From contig CANQDA010000002.1 of NCBI GenBank assembly GCA_947591155.1, positions 1-64,000 on the forward strand: a stretch of DNA of 64,000 bases, in the 5' to 3' direction. The notes under the pieces were generated by a model, which did not search any database, had not been told where the DNA came from, and saw only the letters and a program-made list of their open reading frames with translations. Position numbers and translations under genes: made by a program. Below, one piece after another: positions 27,832 to 37,104 of this stretch. Within the stretch, counting starts at the first letter, position 1. Every line of letters starts with the position of its first letter. The stretch is from an uncultured Lachnospiraceae bacterium. Its GTDB lineage: Bacteria; Bacillota; Clostridia; Lachnospirales; Lachnospiraceae.

Positions 27832-28374
27832 TTGAGCAGACTGAAAGAGATTTATCAGAATGAGATCGTAGACGCTATGATCAAAAAATTTGGATATAAA
27901 AACGTGATGGAAGTGCCGAAGCTTGACAAGGTCGTCGTCAACATGGGCGTCGGCGAAGCCAAGGAAAACGCGAAGGTGCTTGAGTCCGCGGTCAAGGATA
28001 TGGAAACCATCACCGGCCAGAAGGCAGTCCTGACGAAGGCGAAGAATTCCGTCGCGAACTTCAAGATCAGGGAAGGCATGGCGATCGGATGCAAGACGAC
28101 GCTGCGCGGTGAGAAGATGTATGATTTCGTAGACCGTCTCATCAACCTCGCGCTTCCGCGCGTGCGTGACTTCAGGGGCGTGAACCCGAACGCGTTCGAC
28201 GGCAGAGGCAACTATGCGCTGGGGATCAAGGAGCAGCTGATCTTCCCGGAGATCGAGTACGACAAGATCGACAAGGTAAGAGGCATGGACGTGATCTTTG
28301 TAACGACGGCGAAGACGGACGAGGAAGCGAGAGAGCTGCTGAGACTGTTCAACATGCCGTTTACCAGGCAGTAA
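27832..28374 (+). CDS. rplE: Ribosomal protein L5
   Basis: 5S rRNA-binding protein of 180 aa. The start codon is TTG at 27832 ([20 protein letters not shown]), nine bases after GAGGAGG, with no better ATG nearby. [20 protein letters not shown] and the end [20 protein letters not shown] are diagnostic. The rare start may lower translation slightly. Confidence 0.95.
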   Translation: MSRLKEIYQNEIVDAMIKKFGYKNVMEVPKLDKVVVNMGVGEAKENAKVLESAVKDMETITGQKAVLTKAKNSVANFKIREGMAIGCKTTLRGEKMYDFVDRLINLALPRVRDFRGVNPNAFDGRGNYALGIKEQLIFPEIEYDKIDKVRGMDVIFVTTAKTDEEARELLRLFNMPFTRQ

Positions 28375-28391
28375 ATTAGGAGGAAAATCTC

Positions 28392-28577
28392 ATGGCAAAA
28401 ACTTCAATGAAAATCAAACAGCAGCGCAAGCAGAAATTCTCGACGAGAGAGTACACGCGCTGCAGGATCTGCGGTCGTCCGCACGCATACCTGAGAAAGT
28501 ACGGCATCTGCCGCATCTGCTTCCGCGAGCTGGCGTACAAGGGTCAGATCCCGGGCGTTAGAAAAGCGTCTTGGTGA
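28392..28577 (+). CDS. rpsZ: Ribosomal protein S14 type Z
   Basis: Zinc-binding S14 of 61 aa. The two CxxC pairs are in [20 protein letters not shown] and ICRICFREL (C24, C27, C40, C43). Short length and ligands place it in the zinc-dependent (C+) class. AGGAGGAAAATCTC precedes the ATG. It is followed by a 194-bp gap holding a family A repeat. Confidence 0.96.
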   Translation: MAKTSMKIKQQRKQKFSTREYTRCRICGRPHAYLRKYGICRICFRELAYKGQIPGVRKASW

Positions 28578-28603
28578 CCGAAGGCAAGTGGCATTGAGCA
28601 CTG

Positions 28604-28704
28604 GCATTGAGCACTTAGCGAGGCGTAAGCCGAGGTTAGTGCGAAAGCCCACCTGGACACTTGACGAGCGCCAAGCGAAGCGAGGCGGCGAGTATAGTGA
28701 CCAT
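28604..28704 (+). repeat. Family A double-hairpin repeat, copy 2
   Basis: Aligns with 23631-23731: it shares GCATTGAGC, GAAAGCCCACC and two hairpin units (GCACT/AGTGC near 28611-28642; CACTTGAC/GTATAGTG at 28658-28665 with 28692-28699). The first twelve bases are also directly duplicated just upstream (28591-28602). It lies between S14 and S8 genes. Confidence 0.7.
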
Positions 28705-28771
28705 GGTGTTGCGAATCAGGAAGTTGCAAATTAATACGTTATGAATAAGTCTGAATTAGGAGGAAACTATC

Positions 28772-29173
28772 ATGACAATGAGTGATCCGATTGCAGATAT
28801 GCTTACGAGAATCCGTAACGCAAACATTGCAAAACATGATACGGTCGATGTTCCGGCATCGAAAATGAAAATCGCAATCGCAAACATCCTTCTTGACGAA
28901 GGGTATATCAAGAAATATGATCTGCTTGAGGACGGTCCGGTCAAGACCATCCACATCACGCTGAAGTATGGCGCGGACAAGAACGAGAAGATCATCTCCG
29001 GTCTTAAGAGAATTTCCAAGCCGGGCCTTCGCGTTTACGCGGGCAAGGATAATCTTCCGAAGGTGCTCGGCGGACTGGGGATCGCGATCCTCTCCACGAA
29101 CCAGGGCGTCATCACCGACAAGCAGGCGCGCAAGCTGCAGGTCGGCGGCGAGGTATTGGCCTTCATTTGGTAG
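28772..29173 (+). CDS. rpsH: Ribosomal protein S8
   Basis: 16S rRNA-binding protein of 133 aa. Starts [20 protein letters not shown]; the end [20 protein letters not shown] plus [14 protein letters not shown] is the family signature. AGGAGGAAACTATC precedes the ATG. In E. coli S8 represses the spc operon; no such site is identified here. Confidence 0.97.
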   Translation: MTMSDPIADMLTRIRNANIAKHDTVDVPASKMKIAIANILLDEGYIKKYDLLEDGPVKTIHITLKYGADKNEKIISGLKRISKPGLRVYAGKDNLPKVLGGLGIAILSTNQGVITDKQARKLQVGGEVLAFIW

Positions 29174-29276
29174 AGCAGGGCTACCAATTATAACTGAAAA
29201 CAGAGAAGATTTTATGACAGCGTCCGAATCAGACCGAAGCACCTGCTGCTGAGGTCGTGAGAACATGATTCAGGAG

Positions 29277-29351
29277 GCGGTTTGGACTTCGCGAAGCGAA
29301 TCTGCATGTCCAAACCGCGCGTCACTGATCACGGAGTGAGCAGTAACGCGT
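29277..29351 (+). repeat. Family B tandem-hairpin repeat, copy 1
   Basis: A perfect 11-bp stem (29277-29287 with 29308-29318) is followed by GCGTCACTG/CAGTAACGC enclosing TCACGGAGTGA. The CACGGAGTG core with flanks reappears at 34362-34370. It lies in the gap between rpsH and rplF (29174-29394). Confidence 0.55.
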
Positions 29352-29394
29352 AACGAGGTATCTTCTCCGAAAATCTAAGTAAGGAGGAACAGGC

Positions 29395-29934
29395 ATGTCA
29401 CGTATAGGAAGAATGCCAGTTGCGATTCCGGCCGGCGTTACGGTCGATATCGCGGAAGGTAACAAGGTTACCGTGAAGGGCCCGAAGGGGACTCTGGAGA
29501 GAGTGCTCCCGAAGGAGATGGAAATTAAAATGGAAGACGGTCATGTGACAGTCACAAGACCGAATGATCTGAAGAAGATGAAATCTCTCCATGGACTTAC
29601 CAGAACGCTGATCCACAACATGGTCGTGGGCGTCAGCGAGGGTTACACGAAGACTCTGGAGGTGAACGGCGTCGGTTACAGAGCTGCGAAGGCAGGCAAG
29701 AAGCTGAGCCTGTCGCTCGGATACTCGCACTCAGTCGATATGGACGATCCGGAAGGCATCACGACCACGGTGGACGGCAACAAGATCATCGTCTCCGGCA
29801 TCAACAAGGAGCAGGTCGGCCAGTACGCAGCTGAGATCAGAGAGAAGAGAAAACCGGAGCCGTACAAGGGCAAGGGTATCAAGTATGCGGATGAGGTCAT
29901 TCGCCGCAAGGTTGGTAAGACCGGTAAAAAATAA
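29395..29934 (+). CDS. rplF: Ribosomal protein L6
   Basis: Protein of 179 aa near the GTPase centre. Starts [21 protein letters not shown]-terminal signature [34 protein letters not shown] precedes the ATG. Preceded by an unusually long gap that contains a hairpin repeat. Confidence 0.97.
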   Translation: MSRIGRMPVAIPAGVTVDIAEGNKVTVKGPKGTLERVLPKEMEIKMEDGHVTVTRPNDLKKMKSLHGLTRTLIHNMVVGVSEGYTKTLEVNGVGYRAAKAGKKLSLSLGYSHSVDMDDPEGITTTVDGNKIIVSGINKEQVGQYAAEIREKRKPEPYKGKGIKYADEVIRRKVGKTGKK

Positions 29935-29952
29935 TATAAGGAGAGTGTGAGA

Positions 29953-30321
29953 ATGGTTAGCAAAGAATCGAGATCGAAAGTTCGTTTGAATAAGCATAGA
30001 AAAATCCGCAACCGTTTCAGCGGCACAGCGGAGAGACCGCGTCTCGCCGTGTTCCGGAGCAACAACCACATGTACGCGCAGATCATTGACGACACGGTCG
30101 GCAACACGCTGGTCTCCGCAAGCACGCTTCAGAAGGATGTCAAGGCTGAGCTCGAGAAGACGAATAACGTCGACGCGGCCGCGCACCTCGGAACGGTGAT
30201 CGCGAAGAAGGCTCTGGACAAGGGCATCAAGACAGTGGTCTTCGACAGAGGCGGCTTTATTTACCAGGGTAAGGTTAAGGCACTGGCTGAGGCAGCCAGA
30301 GAAGCCGGACTGGAATTCTAA
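29953..30321 (+). CDS. rplR: Ribosomal protein L18
   Basis: 5S rRNA-binding protein of 122 aa. [20 protein letters not shown] near the start and [20 protein letters not shown] at the end are typical. The ATG at 29953 follows AAGGAGAGTG; a GTG six bases upstream is inside the ribosome site. Confidence 0.95.
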   Translation: MVSKESRSKVRLNKHRKIRNRFSGTAERPRLAVFRSNNHMYAQIIDDTVGNTLVSASTLQKDVKAELEKTNNVDAAAHLGTVIAKKALDKGIKTVVFDRGGFIYQGKVKALAEAAREAGLEF

Positions 30322-30338
30322 GAAGGAGGAAATCACAC

Positions 30339-30848
30339 ATGAGACATGAGATTATTGATCCGAATCAGTTCGAGCTGACTGATAAGGTCGTGTCAATTAA
30401 ACGTGTATCCAAAACCGTTAAGGGTGGACGTAACATGCGTTTCACGGCCCTGGTTGTTGTAGGCGACGGCAACGGTCATATCGGAGCCGGTCTCGGGAAG
30501 GCAACGGAGATCCCGGAGGCGATCCGCAAGGGCAAAGAGGACGCGATGAAGAAGCTGATCTGTGTGGCGAGAAATGACGATGCGAGCGTTCCGCATGATT
30601 TCATCGGCAAGTTCGGAGGAGCATCCGTTCTGCTGAAGAGGGCACCGGAAGGTACCGGTATCATCGCGGGCGGCCCGGCGCGTAACGTTCTGGAGCTTGC
30701 GGGCATCCGCAACATCCGTACGAAGTCGCTTGGCTCCAACAACAAGCAGAACGTGGTTCTTGCGACGCTGGAAGCGCTGAAGCAGATGAAGTCCCCGGAG
30801 GAGGTCGCAAGACTTCGCGGGAAATCTGTGGAAGAAGTTCTGGGATAG
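30339..30848 (+). CDS. rpsE: Ribosomal protein S5
   Basis: Protein of 169 aa important for accuracy. The double-stranded RNA-binding-like domain includes [20 protein letters not shown] and [40 protein letters not shown] follows. AGGAGGAAATCACAC precedes the ATG. Confidence 0.97.
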   Translation: MRHEIIDPNQFELTDKVVSIKRVSKTVKGGRNMRFTALVVVGDGNGHIGAGLGKATEIPEAIRKGKEDAMKKLICVARNDDASVPHDFIGKFGGASVLLKRAPEGTGIIAGGPARNVLELAGIRNIRTKSLGSNNKQNVVLATLEALKQMKSPEEVARLRGKSVEEVLG

Positions 30849-30860
30849 GAGGACGAAGTC

Positions 30861-31043
30861 ATGGCAGATAAATTGAAGATCACATTGGTAAAGTCACCGA
30901 TTGGAGCCGTTCCGAAGCACCGCGCGACCGTCAAGGCGCTTGGTCTCACCAAGATGCACAAGACGGTGGAGATGCCGGACAACGCGGCGGTCAGAGGGAT
31001 GATCGCTCAGGTTTCCTACATGGTGAAAGTGGAAGAAGCATAA
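30861..31043 (+). CDS. rpmD: Ribosomal protein L30
   Basis: Protein of 60 aa. [20 protein letters not shown] then [20 protein letters not shown] is the L30 signature. It starts 12 bp after rpsE with a GGAGG site (ATAGGAGGACGAAGTC). Confidence 0.95.
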   Translation: MADKLKITLVKSPIGAVPKHRATVKALGLTKMHKTVEMPDNAAVRGMIAQVSYMVKVEEA

Positions 31044-31072
31044 TAAGTAAGTTCAGATAAGGAGGTGTCATC

Positions 31073-31513
31073 ATGGATTTATCAAACTTGAGACCGGCGG
31101 AAGGTTCCGTTCAGAGCGATAATTTCAGGAGAGGACGCGGACACGGTTCAGGCAACGGCAAGACAGCCGGCAAGGGACACAAGGGCCAGAAAGCACGTTC
31201 CGGAGCACCGAGGATCGGTTTTGAAGGCGGACAGATGCCGCTGTACAGACGTCTTCCGAAGAGAGGCTTCACGAATCCGAATTCCAAGGACATCGAGGCG
31301 ATCGGCATCGGAACGCTGGAGGTGTTCGATAACGATACAGAGGTAACGGTCGATAAGCTGATCGAGGCGGGCATCATCAAGAAGGCCAAGGACGGCGTCA
31401 AGCTTTTGAACAAAGGCACGCTGACAAAGAAGCTCACCGTAAAGGTGAATGCCTTCAGTGAAGGCGCGAAGGCGAAGATCGAAGAGTTAGGTGGAAAAGC
31501 AGAGGTGATCTGA
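31073..31513 (+). CDS. rplO: Ribosomal protein L15
   Basis: Protein of 146 aa. The Gly-rich arm [20 protein letters not shown] and [20 protein letters not shown] are diagnostic. The stop codon is one base from the secY ATG, and the secY ribosome site (AGAGGTGA) lies inside its end, so expression of the two is coupled. Confidence 0.97.
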   Translation: MDLSNLRPAEGSVQSDNFRRGRGHGSGNGKTAGKGHKGQKARSGAPRIGFEGGQMPLYRRLPKRGFTNPNSKDIEAIGIGTLEVFDNDTEVTVDKLIEAGIIKKAKDGVKLLNKGTLTKKLTVKVNAFSEGAKAKIEELGGKAEVI

Positions 31514-31514
31514 T

Positions 31515-32831
31515 ATGTTAGAAACGCTGAAAAACGCATTCAGGATTAAAGACATCCGCAAAAAGTTGTTCTTTACATTCTGTATGATCGTCGTGATCCG
31601 GCTCGGATCACAGCTCCCGATCCCGGGGGTGGACAGAAGTTATTTCGCAAACTGGTTTGCCCAGCAGTCGAACGATGCGTTTAACTTCTTCTCTGCATTT
31701 ACCGGCGGTTCCTTCGAGCGTATGTCGATTTTTGCGCTGAGTATCACCCCTTATATCACATCCTCCATCATCATGCAGCTCATGACGATCGCTATTCCGG
31801 CGCTCGAAGAGATGCACAAGGATGGCGAGGAAGGACGCAAAAAGATCGCATCCATCACCCGCTATGTGACCGTGGCGCTTGCTCTGATCGAGAGTATCGC
31901 GATGACGATCGGTTTCGGAAATTCCGGACTGATCCCGAACATGAACATCCTGAGCGGATTTACGGTCGTCGCGGCGCTCACCGCGGGAAGCGCATTCCTG
32001 ATGTGGCTGGGTGAGAGGATCACGGAGAACGGAGTCGGAAACGGTATCTCCATCGTCCTGATGGTGAACATCCTCTCCAGCATTCCGGCCGATATCACAG
32101 GCCTGTTCGAACTGTTTGTCAAGGGCAAACCGCTGGCGAGAGCCGGATTCGCGGCCCTGGTCATCATCGCAGTGATCCTTGTCACGATTGTTCTGGTCAT
32201 CCTGCTGGACGACGCGCAGAGGAGGATCCCGGTGCAGTACGCCAAGAAGATGCAGGGACGCAAGATGTTGGGCGGTCAGTCGACCTACATCCCGCTCAAG
32301 GTAAACACGGCGGGCGTTATCCCGGTCATCTTCGCATCCTCGCTGATGTCGATCCCGCAGATCGTCATGTCCTTCGCGGGCAAGAACGGGGGCACGGGCA
32401 TCGGAGGGACGATCCTGGGGATGCTGAGCCAGAACAACTGGTTCAACTTAAGCCATCCGATCTATTCCGTAGGACTGCTTCTGTACATCGTGCTGATCGT
32501 GTTCTTTGCGTATTTCTACACATCGATCACGTTCAATCCGATTGAGGTGGCGGACAACATGAAGAAGCAGGGTGGATTTATCCCGGGCATCCGTCCGGGC
32601 AAGCCGACCACAGATTACCTGAACAGAGTTCTCGGGAACATCATTATCCTGGGAGCGATCGGACTGATCATTGTAGTCCTGATTCCGGTATTCTTCAACG
32701 GAATGTTTGGCGCGCAGGTCTCCTTCGGCGGAACATCCATCATCATCATCGTCGGCGTTATTCTGGAGACGTTAAAACAGATCGAATCCCAGATGCTGGT
32801 ACGCAATTACAAGGGATTCCTGACGGATTAA
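31515..32831 (+). CDS. secY: Protein translocase channel SecY
   Basis: Core of the Sec translocon (438 aa, about ten transmembrane helices) through which proteins such as the secreted ones in this window leave the cytosol. Recognisable parts include LFFTFCMIVVIRLGSQLPIP (helix 1), ALSITPYITSSIIMQLMTIA (helix 2) and the cytosolic loop RRIPVQYAKKMQGRKMLGGQ. Normal place after L15. Confidence 0.97.
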   Translation: MLETLKNAFRIKDIRKKLFFTFCMIVVIRLGSQLPIPGVDRSYFANWFAQQSNDAFNFFSAFTGGSFERMSIFALSITPYITSSIIMQLMTIAIPALEEMHKDGEEGRKKIASITRYVTVALALIESIAMTIGFGNSGLIPNMNILSGFTVVAALTAGSAFLMWLGERITENGVGNGISIVLMVNILSSIPADITGLFELFVKGKPLARAGFAALVIIAVILVTIVLVILLDDAQRRIPVQYAKKMQGRKMLGGQSTYIPLKVNTAGVIPVIFASSLMSIPQIVMSFAGKNGGTGIGGTILGMLSQNNWFNLSHPIYSVGLLLYIVLIVFFAYFYTSITFNPIEVADNMKKQGGFIPGIRPGKPTTDYLNRVLGNIIILGAIGLIIVVLIPVFFNGMFGAQVSFGGTSIIIIVGVILETLKQIESQMLVRNYKGFLTD

Positions 32832-32838
32832 ATTTGAG

Positions 32839-32883
32839 GTGTACTTTCCCCGGTCATGCGAAGGCAGTCCGGGGAGAGTGCAC
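32839..32883 (+). other. Strong hairpin between secY and adk
   Basis: Arms 32839-32853 and 32869-32883 pair over about 15 bp (one G-T, one weak pair) around a 15-nt loop; the core is CTTTCCCCGG against CCGGGGAGAG. No T run follows. It could be an RNA-processing or stability element within the operon. Confidence 0.6.
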
Positions 32884-32912
32884 TCAATGCATTTAGAGAG
32901 GCGGTGCATATT

Positions 32913-33557
32913 ATGAAGATAGTAATGCTTGGAGCGCCCGGAGCGGGCAAGGGCACGCAGGCCAAGATGATCGCGGCGAAATATCAGATTCCGCACATCT
33001 CCACGGGCGATATCTTCCGTTCCAATATCAAGAACGGCACACAGCTCGGGAAGAAAGCGAAAGAGTACATGGATCAGGGACTTCTTGTCCCGGATGAGCT
33101 GACGGTGGATCTCGTAACCGACCGCCTTGCGCAGGATGATTGTCAGAAAGGCTATATTTTGGATGGCTTCCCGCGGACGATCCCGCAGGCTGAGGCCCTC
33201 GCGTCGGCGCTCGCGAAGCGCGGCGAGAAGCTGGACTACGCGGTCGATGTGGATGTGCCGGACGAGAACATTGTGTCAAGAATGTCCGGGAGAAGAGCGT
33301 GCACAGGCTGCGGCGCCACCTACCATATTGTACACAATCCCTCGAAGAAGGGCGATGCCTGCGAGGTGTGCGGCGAGCCGCTGGTTCTTCGCGACGACGA
33401 CAGGCCGGAGACCGTACAGAAGAGATTGAGCGTTTACCACGAGCAGACACAGCCTCTCATCGATTACTACAAGGATCAGGGCATTCTGAAAACGGTGGAC
33501 GGCACGCAGCCGATGGACGACGTGTTTGCCGCGGTCATCAATATTCTGGAGGCGTGA
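32913..33557 (+). CDS. adk: Adenylate kinase, zinc-type LID
   Basis: Balances AMP, ADP and ATP. The P-loop is MLGAPGAGKGTQAKMIAAKY, with GDIFRSNIKNGTQLG and GYILDGFPRTIPQAEAL as AMP-site motifs. The LID has four Cys (ACTGCGATY and ACEVCGEPL), so it binds zinc. At 214 aa it is the long form. The ATG at 32913 follows GAGAGGCGGTGC; an upstream in-frame extension includes the hairpin and is rejected. Confidence 0.97.
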   Translation: MKIVMLGAPGAGKGTQAKMIAAKYQIPHISTGDIFRSNIKNGTQLGKKAKEYMDQGLLVPDELTVDLVTDRLAQDDCQKGYILDGFPRTIPQAEALASALAKRGEKLDYAVDVDVPDENIVSRMSGRRACTGCGATYHIVHNPSKKGDACEVCGEPLVLRDDDRPETVQKRLSVYHEQTQPLIDYYKDQGILKTVDGTQPMDDVFAAVINILEA

Positions 33558-33560
33558 CGC

Positions 33561-34316
33561 ATGTCGGTGACAATCAAATCAAAGCATGAGATCGAGCTGA
33601 TGCGGGAGGCCGGAAGACTTCTGGAGATCGTACACAAGGAGCTTGCGGACGCGGTGCGGCCGGGTATTTCCACGTACGAGCTGGATAAGCTCGGCGAGAG
33701 GGTGATACGGAGCTTCGGCTGTGAGCCGAATTTCCTGAACTATAATGGGTTTCCCGCATCTTTTTGCATTTCCGTGAACGACGAGGTCGTGCATGGAATT
33801 CCACATAAGGGCCGGATCCTGCAGGAAGGCGACATCGTGAGCATCGACGCCGGATTGATCTATCAGGGAATGCACTCCGACGCGGCGAGGACCTACGGAG
33901 TGGGGCAGATCACAGCGGAAGCGCAGAAGCTGATTGATGTGACACGGGAATGTTTTTTCCGGGGAATCGAGTTCGCAAAGGCCGGGCATCGCCTTCACGA
34001 GATCTCGAACGCGATCGGAGATTATGCGGAATCTTTCGGATACGGGGTTGTTCGTGATCTGGTCGGTCACGGGATCGGGCATGCCTTGCATGAAGATCCG
34101 CAGATCCCGAATTTCCGGCAGAGAAGCCGGGGTATCCGGCTGGTGCCGGGGATGACGCTGGCGATTGAGCCGATGATCAACGCGGGGCGCGCCGATGTGG
34201 AGTGGCTGGACGACGACTGGACGGTCGTGACGGAGGACGGAAGCCTCTCCGCACACTATGAGAACACCGTTCTGATCACGGACGGCGAGCCGGAGATCCT
34301 GACACTGACGGAATAG
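33561..34316 (+). CDS. map: Methionine aminopeptidase type I
   Basis: Removes the N-terminal Met of nascent proteins; 251 aa. Metal ligands are seen in SIDAGLIYQGMHSDAARTYG (two Asp), GHGIGHALHEDPQIPNF (His), TLAIEPMIN (Glu) and HYENTVLI (Glu). Starts three bases after the adk stop codon. There is no N-terminal extension. Confidence 0.97.
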   Translation: MSVTIKSKHEIELMREAGRLLEIVHKELADAVRPGISTYELDKLGERVIRSFGCEPNFLNYNGFPASFCISVNDEVVHGIPHKGRILQEGDIVSIDAGLIYQGMHSDAARTYGVGQITAEAQKLIDVTRECFFRGIEFAKAGHRLHEISNAIGDYAESFGYGVVRDLVGHGIGHALHEDPQIPNFRQRSRGIRLVPGMTLAIEPMINAGRADVEWLDDDWTVVTEDGSLSAHYENTVLITDGEPEILTLTE

Positions 34317-34344
34317 TAACTGATGCATGTCACATGAAAGGATC

Positions 34345-34385
34345 AGCTTTGTGCCTCTGGTCACGGAGTGGGCAGCAACATGAGG
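34345..34385 (+). repeat. Family B element, copy 2 (partial)
   Basis: TCACGGAGTGGGCAGCAAC (34361-34379) matches 17 of 19 bases of the second hairpin of the copy at 29329. Short flanks TTGTGCC and GGCAGCAA can pair. It lies between map and the KOW gene and overlaps the region of that gene's ribosome site. Confidence 0.45.
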
Positions 34386-34394
34386 AGGGCGGCA

Positions 34395-34673
34395 ATGAGA
34401 CAGTGGACATCCGAAATGCTTGCCGTATCGAGGGCGGGACGCGACAAAGACGTCCTGTATGTGGTTCTGGACTACGATGACACTTATGTCTGGCTGGCAG
34501 ATGGGAGAAGAAGGCTTTTAGAGTCGCCCAAAAAAAAGAAGTGGAAGCACGTGCAGCTGATCAAACACCTGCCGGAGGAAATCCTCGAGCAGCTGCGGTC
34601 CATTGAGCTGGACGCGCATGTGAGGAAGATACTGAAAGCCTATCGGGCTCTTTCGGAGAACGGCGGAGAATAG
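34395..34673 (+). CDS. KOW-domain RNA-binding protein (L14e-like)
   Basis: Protein of 92 aa. MLAVSRAGRDKDVLYVVLDY with YVWLADGRRRLLESPKKKKW is a KOW/SH3-like RNA-binding fold of the type commonly encoded between map and infA in Clostridia and often listed as an L14E/L6E/L27E-like protein. It probably binds rRNA or is a ribosome-associated factor; the exact role is not known. The ATG at 34395 follows GAGGAGGGCGGCA; ATG 34380 or GTG 34368 are less likely. Confidence 0.82.
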   Translation: MRQWTSEMLAVSRAGRDKDVLYVVLDYDDTYVWLADGRRRLLESPKKKKWKHVQLIKHLPEEILEQLRSIELDAHVRKILKAYRALSENGGE

Positions 34674-34746
34674 GCAGCCTGGCCTGCGGTATCTGACAGG
34701 TTGCATTGAAATTGAAACATTTTAAAACAGGATACAGGAGGTATGT

Positions 34747-34965
34747 ATGTCGAAAGCAGATGTCATTGAAGTAGAAGGTACGGTACTTGAGAAACTCCCG
34801 AACGCCATGTTCCGGGTTGAGCTTGAGAACAAGCACGTGGTGCTCGCCCACATCAGCGGCAAGCTCCGTATGAATTTTATCCGTATCCTTCCGGGAGACA
34901 AGGTGACGATCGAACTTTCCCCGTATGACCTGACGAAGGGCAGGATCATCTGGCGAGACAAGTGA
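34747..34965 (+). CDS. infA: Translation initiation factor IF-1
   Basis: OB-fold factor of 72 aa blocking the A site during initiation. [20 protein letters not shown], then [20 protein letters not shown] and [20 protein letters not shown] is diagnostic. AGGAGGTATGT precedes the ATG. Confidence 0.97.
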   Translation: MSKADVIEVEGTVLEKLPNAMFRVELENKHVVLAHISGKLRMNFIRILPGDKVTIELSPYDLTKGRIIWRDK

Positions 34966-35026
34966 TGAGATGCCGGGTCTGATCCGGCGGAATAAGCAGA
35001 AAAGTGGTAAAAAAGTAAAATAGTGC

Positions 35027-35055
35027 TTGCATAAAGAAATGCAAAATGCTATAAT
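35027..35055 (+). promoter_or_regulatory. Internal promoter upstream of rpmJ
   Basis: TTGCAT (35027-35032), a 17-bp spacer, TATAAT (35050-35055) with TG one base upstream (TGC before the -10). It is among the best promoters in the window and would drive rpmJ-rpsM-rpsK-rpsD-rpoA-rplQ independently of the S10 promoter. Confidence 0.88.
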
Positions 35056-35126
35056 AAACAGCGTTCCTCTCGCGACGGGGGCACTATGCCCAAAAGCGGG
35101 AGAATAAGGTGAAAGGAGGATTTGCC

Positions 35127-35240
35127 ATGAAGGTAAGATCATCTGTGAAACCGATCTGCGAGAAGTGCAAGGTGATCAAGAGAAAAGGAAGCATTCGGAT
35201 CATCTGTGAGAATCCGAAGCACAAGCAGAGACAAGGTTAA
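35127..35240 (+). CDS. rpmJ: Ribosomal protein L36, zinc-type
   Basis: Protein of 37 aa: [20 protein letters not shown] then a basic end. The zinc ligands C11, C14, C27 and H32 are all present (C+ form). GAAAGGAGGATTTGCC precedes the ATG. It is the first gene after a strong internal promoter. Confidence 0.95.
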   Translation: MKVRSSVKPICEKCKVIKRKGSIRIICENPKHKQRQG

Positions 35241-35597
35241 AGAGGTAATCAAACCAAACGGCGGGACACCGTACAGTGTGCGGTGTGAAAAGGGAGACGG
35301 ATATCCGTTCCCGCGAATTCAATATAACGATGGAATAAATCAGCCTGCACGGCAGGCGTTGACTTTATAGATACAGGGTCCGGGATTTTATTTCGTTGCG
35401 ATATTGATTTTAATACTGCTTCAGGATTCTGGCAGTCCACGGTCTGTGCCGACCGCTGTGCACAGGGAAGCATGCCTTGCAGGGGCGAAATACGAGGCCC
35501 ACAGCTTAATGAAGCAGAAAGGCTGCATTTGTGCAGCTGGACAGCTATGTCTGTCCCAGTTAGAACCAATAGGAAAAGAAAATGGAGGAGAAATTAC
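35241..35597 (+). promoter_or_regulatory. Hairpin-rich leader upstream of rpsM
   Basis: A 357-bp gap without a gene. Hairpins: ACACCG/CGGTGT (about 35267-35287), GGGA-ACGG type around a CGGATATCCG palindrome (about 35291-35312), GCCTG/CAGGC (about 35344-35358), GCTGCA/TGCAGC (35522-35527 with 35532-35537) and GGACAG/CTGTCC (35539-35544 with 35551-35556). None has a T run. They may form a regulatory leader for the alpha operon, but no known leader class was recognised. Confidence 0.45.
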
Positions 35598-35966
35598 ATG
35601 GCTCGTATTGCTGGTGTAGACTTACCAAGAGAAAAACGTGTAGAGATCGGTTTGACCTACATCTACGGTATCGGTAGAACAAGCTCAAACAAGATCCTGG
35701 CGGCAGCGAAAGTGGATCCTGACACGCGCGTCAGAGATTTGACCGACGAGGAAGTTGCGAAGATTCGCGACATCATCGATGCGGATTACATGGTGGAGGG
35801 CGACCTCAGAAGAGATACCGCGCTCAATATCAAACGCCTTCAGGAGATCGGCTGCTACAGAGGCATCCGTCACAGAAAGAGCCTTCCGGTTCGCGGGCAG
35901 AACACGAAGAACAATGCCCGCACGCGCAAGGGCCCGAAGAGAACGGTTGCGAATAAGAAGAAGTAA
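35598..35966 (+). CDS. rpsM: Ribosomal protein S13
   Basis: Head protein of 122 aa. Starts [20 protein letters not shown], then [18 protein letters not shown]; the end [18 protein letters not shown] is typical. The ATG at 35598 follows GGAGGAG; an in-frame extension to 35472 lies in the structured leader and is rejected. Confidence 0.97.
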   Translation: MARIAGVDLPREKRVEIGLTYIYGIGRTSSNKILAAAKVDPDTRVRDLTDEEVAKIRDIIDADYMVEGDLRRDTALNIKRLQEIGCYRGIRHRKSLPVRGQNTKNNARTRKGPKRTVANKKK

Positions 35967-36013
35967 TCAGATACCCGTCAATAAAATTCGAGGAAAGTAG
36001 GTTAGTTTAGATT

Positions 36014-36409
36014 ATGGCGAAAAAAGTTACGAAGAAAGTGACAAAAAAGCGCGTTAAGAAAAACGTTGAACGCGGACAGGCACACATCCAGTCATCCTTC
36101 AACAACACGATCGTTACCTTGACGGATGCGCAGGGGAACGCCCTGTCATGGGCAAGTGCCGGTGGTCTTGGATTCAGAGGTTCAAGGAAATCTACTCCGT
36201 ACGCAGCGCAGATGGCTGCAGAGACTGCCACGAAGGCAGCGCTGGTACACGGTCTGAAGACCGTCGATGTATTTGTGAAAGGCCCGGGTTCGGGAAGAGA
36301 AGCCGCGATCCGCGCGCTCTCCGCGAACGGTCTTGAAGTTACCAGTATCCGCGACGTGACGGCTGTGCCGCACAACGGTTGCCGTCCGCCAAAACGCAGA
36401 AGAGTATAA
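36014..36409 (+). CDS. rpsK: Ribosomal protein S11
   Basis: Platform protein of 131 aa. [40 protein letters not shown] and the end [13 protein letters not shown] are diagnostic. The ribosome site is weak (GGAAAGTAGG, about 12 bases from the ATG). Confidence 0.97.
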   Translation: MAKKVTKKVTKKRVKKNVERGQAHIQSSFNNTIVTLTDAQGNALSWASAGGLGFRGSRKSTPYAAQMAAETATKAALVHGLKTVDVFVKGPGSGREAAIRALSANGLEVTSIRDVTAVPHNGCRPPKRRRV

Positions 36410-36427
36410 TCAGGGAGGTCATAGAAG

Positions 36428-37021
36428 ATGGCAGTAAACAGAGTTCCTGTTCTTAAAAGATGCAGATCACTCGGTCTTGATCCGACATATTTGGGAATTG
36501 ATAAAAAATCAACGAGAGAGCTGAAGCGCGCGAACCGCAAGGTCAGTGAGTACGGCCTGCAGCTGCGCGAGAAGCAGAAAGCGAAATTCATCTACGGCGT
36601 TCTGGAGAAGCCGTTCCGCAACTATTATAAGAAGGCCGACAGAATGCAGGGCCAGACAGGTACGAACCTCATGGTGCTTCTGGAGACCCGCCTTGACAAC
36701 GTGATCTTCCGCATGGGATTCGCGCGGACCAGAATGGAAGCGCGCCAGATCGTCGACCACAAGCATGTTCTTGTGAACGGAAAGTGTGTGAATATCCCGT
36801 CCTACACGGTGAAGCCGGGCGACACGATCGAGATCAAGGAAAAGTGCAAAGGCTCCCAGAGATACAAGGATATCCTCGAGGCGACAAACGGACGCCTTGT
36901 GCCGGAGTGGCTGGAGGCTGATTCCGAGGCTCTGAAGGGTTCCGTCAAGGAGCTTCCGAGCAGGGAAGCGATCGACGTTCCGGTCAACGAAGTGCTTATC
37001 GTCGAGTTGTATTCTAAGTAA
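36428..37021 (+). CDS. rpsD: Ribosomal protein S4
   Basis: Assembly-initiating protein of 197 aa. The S4 RNA-binding domain is visible as [20 protein letters not shown] and [20 protein letters not shown]. The N-terminus has only a single Cys (LKRCRSLG), so this is the zinc-free version, in contrast to S14 and L36 here. In Bacillus S4 regulates its own gene; nothing comparable was identified. Confidence 0.97.
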   Translation: MAVNRVPVLKRCRSLGLDPTYLGIDKKSTRELKRANRKVSEYGLQLREKQKAKFIYGVLEKPFRNYYKKADRMQGQTGTNLMVLLETRLDNVIFRMGFARTRMEARQIVDHKHVLVNGKCVNIPSYTVKPGDTIEIKEKCKGSQRYKDILEATNGRLVPEWLEADSEALKGSVKELPSREAIDVPVNEVLIVELYSK

Positions 37022-37104
37022 TCCCTGTGCCGGACGCAAGTCGGCGATGCCAAAAGGGATTTACTGTACGGAACACACTTTTTCCAGTAAGGAGGGGCGA
37101 AATA

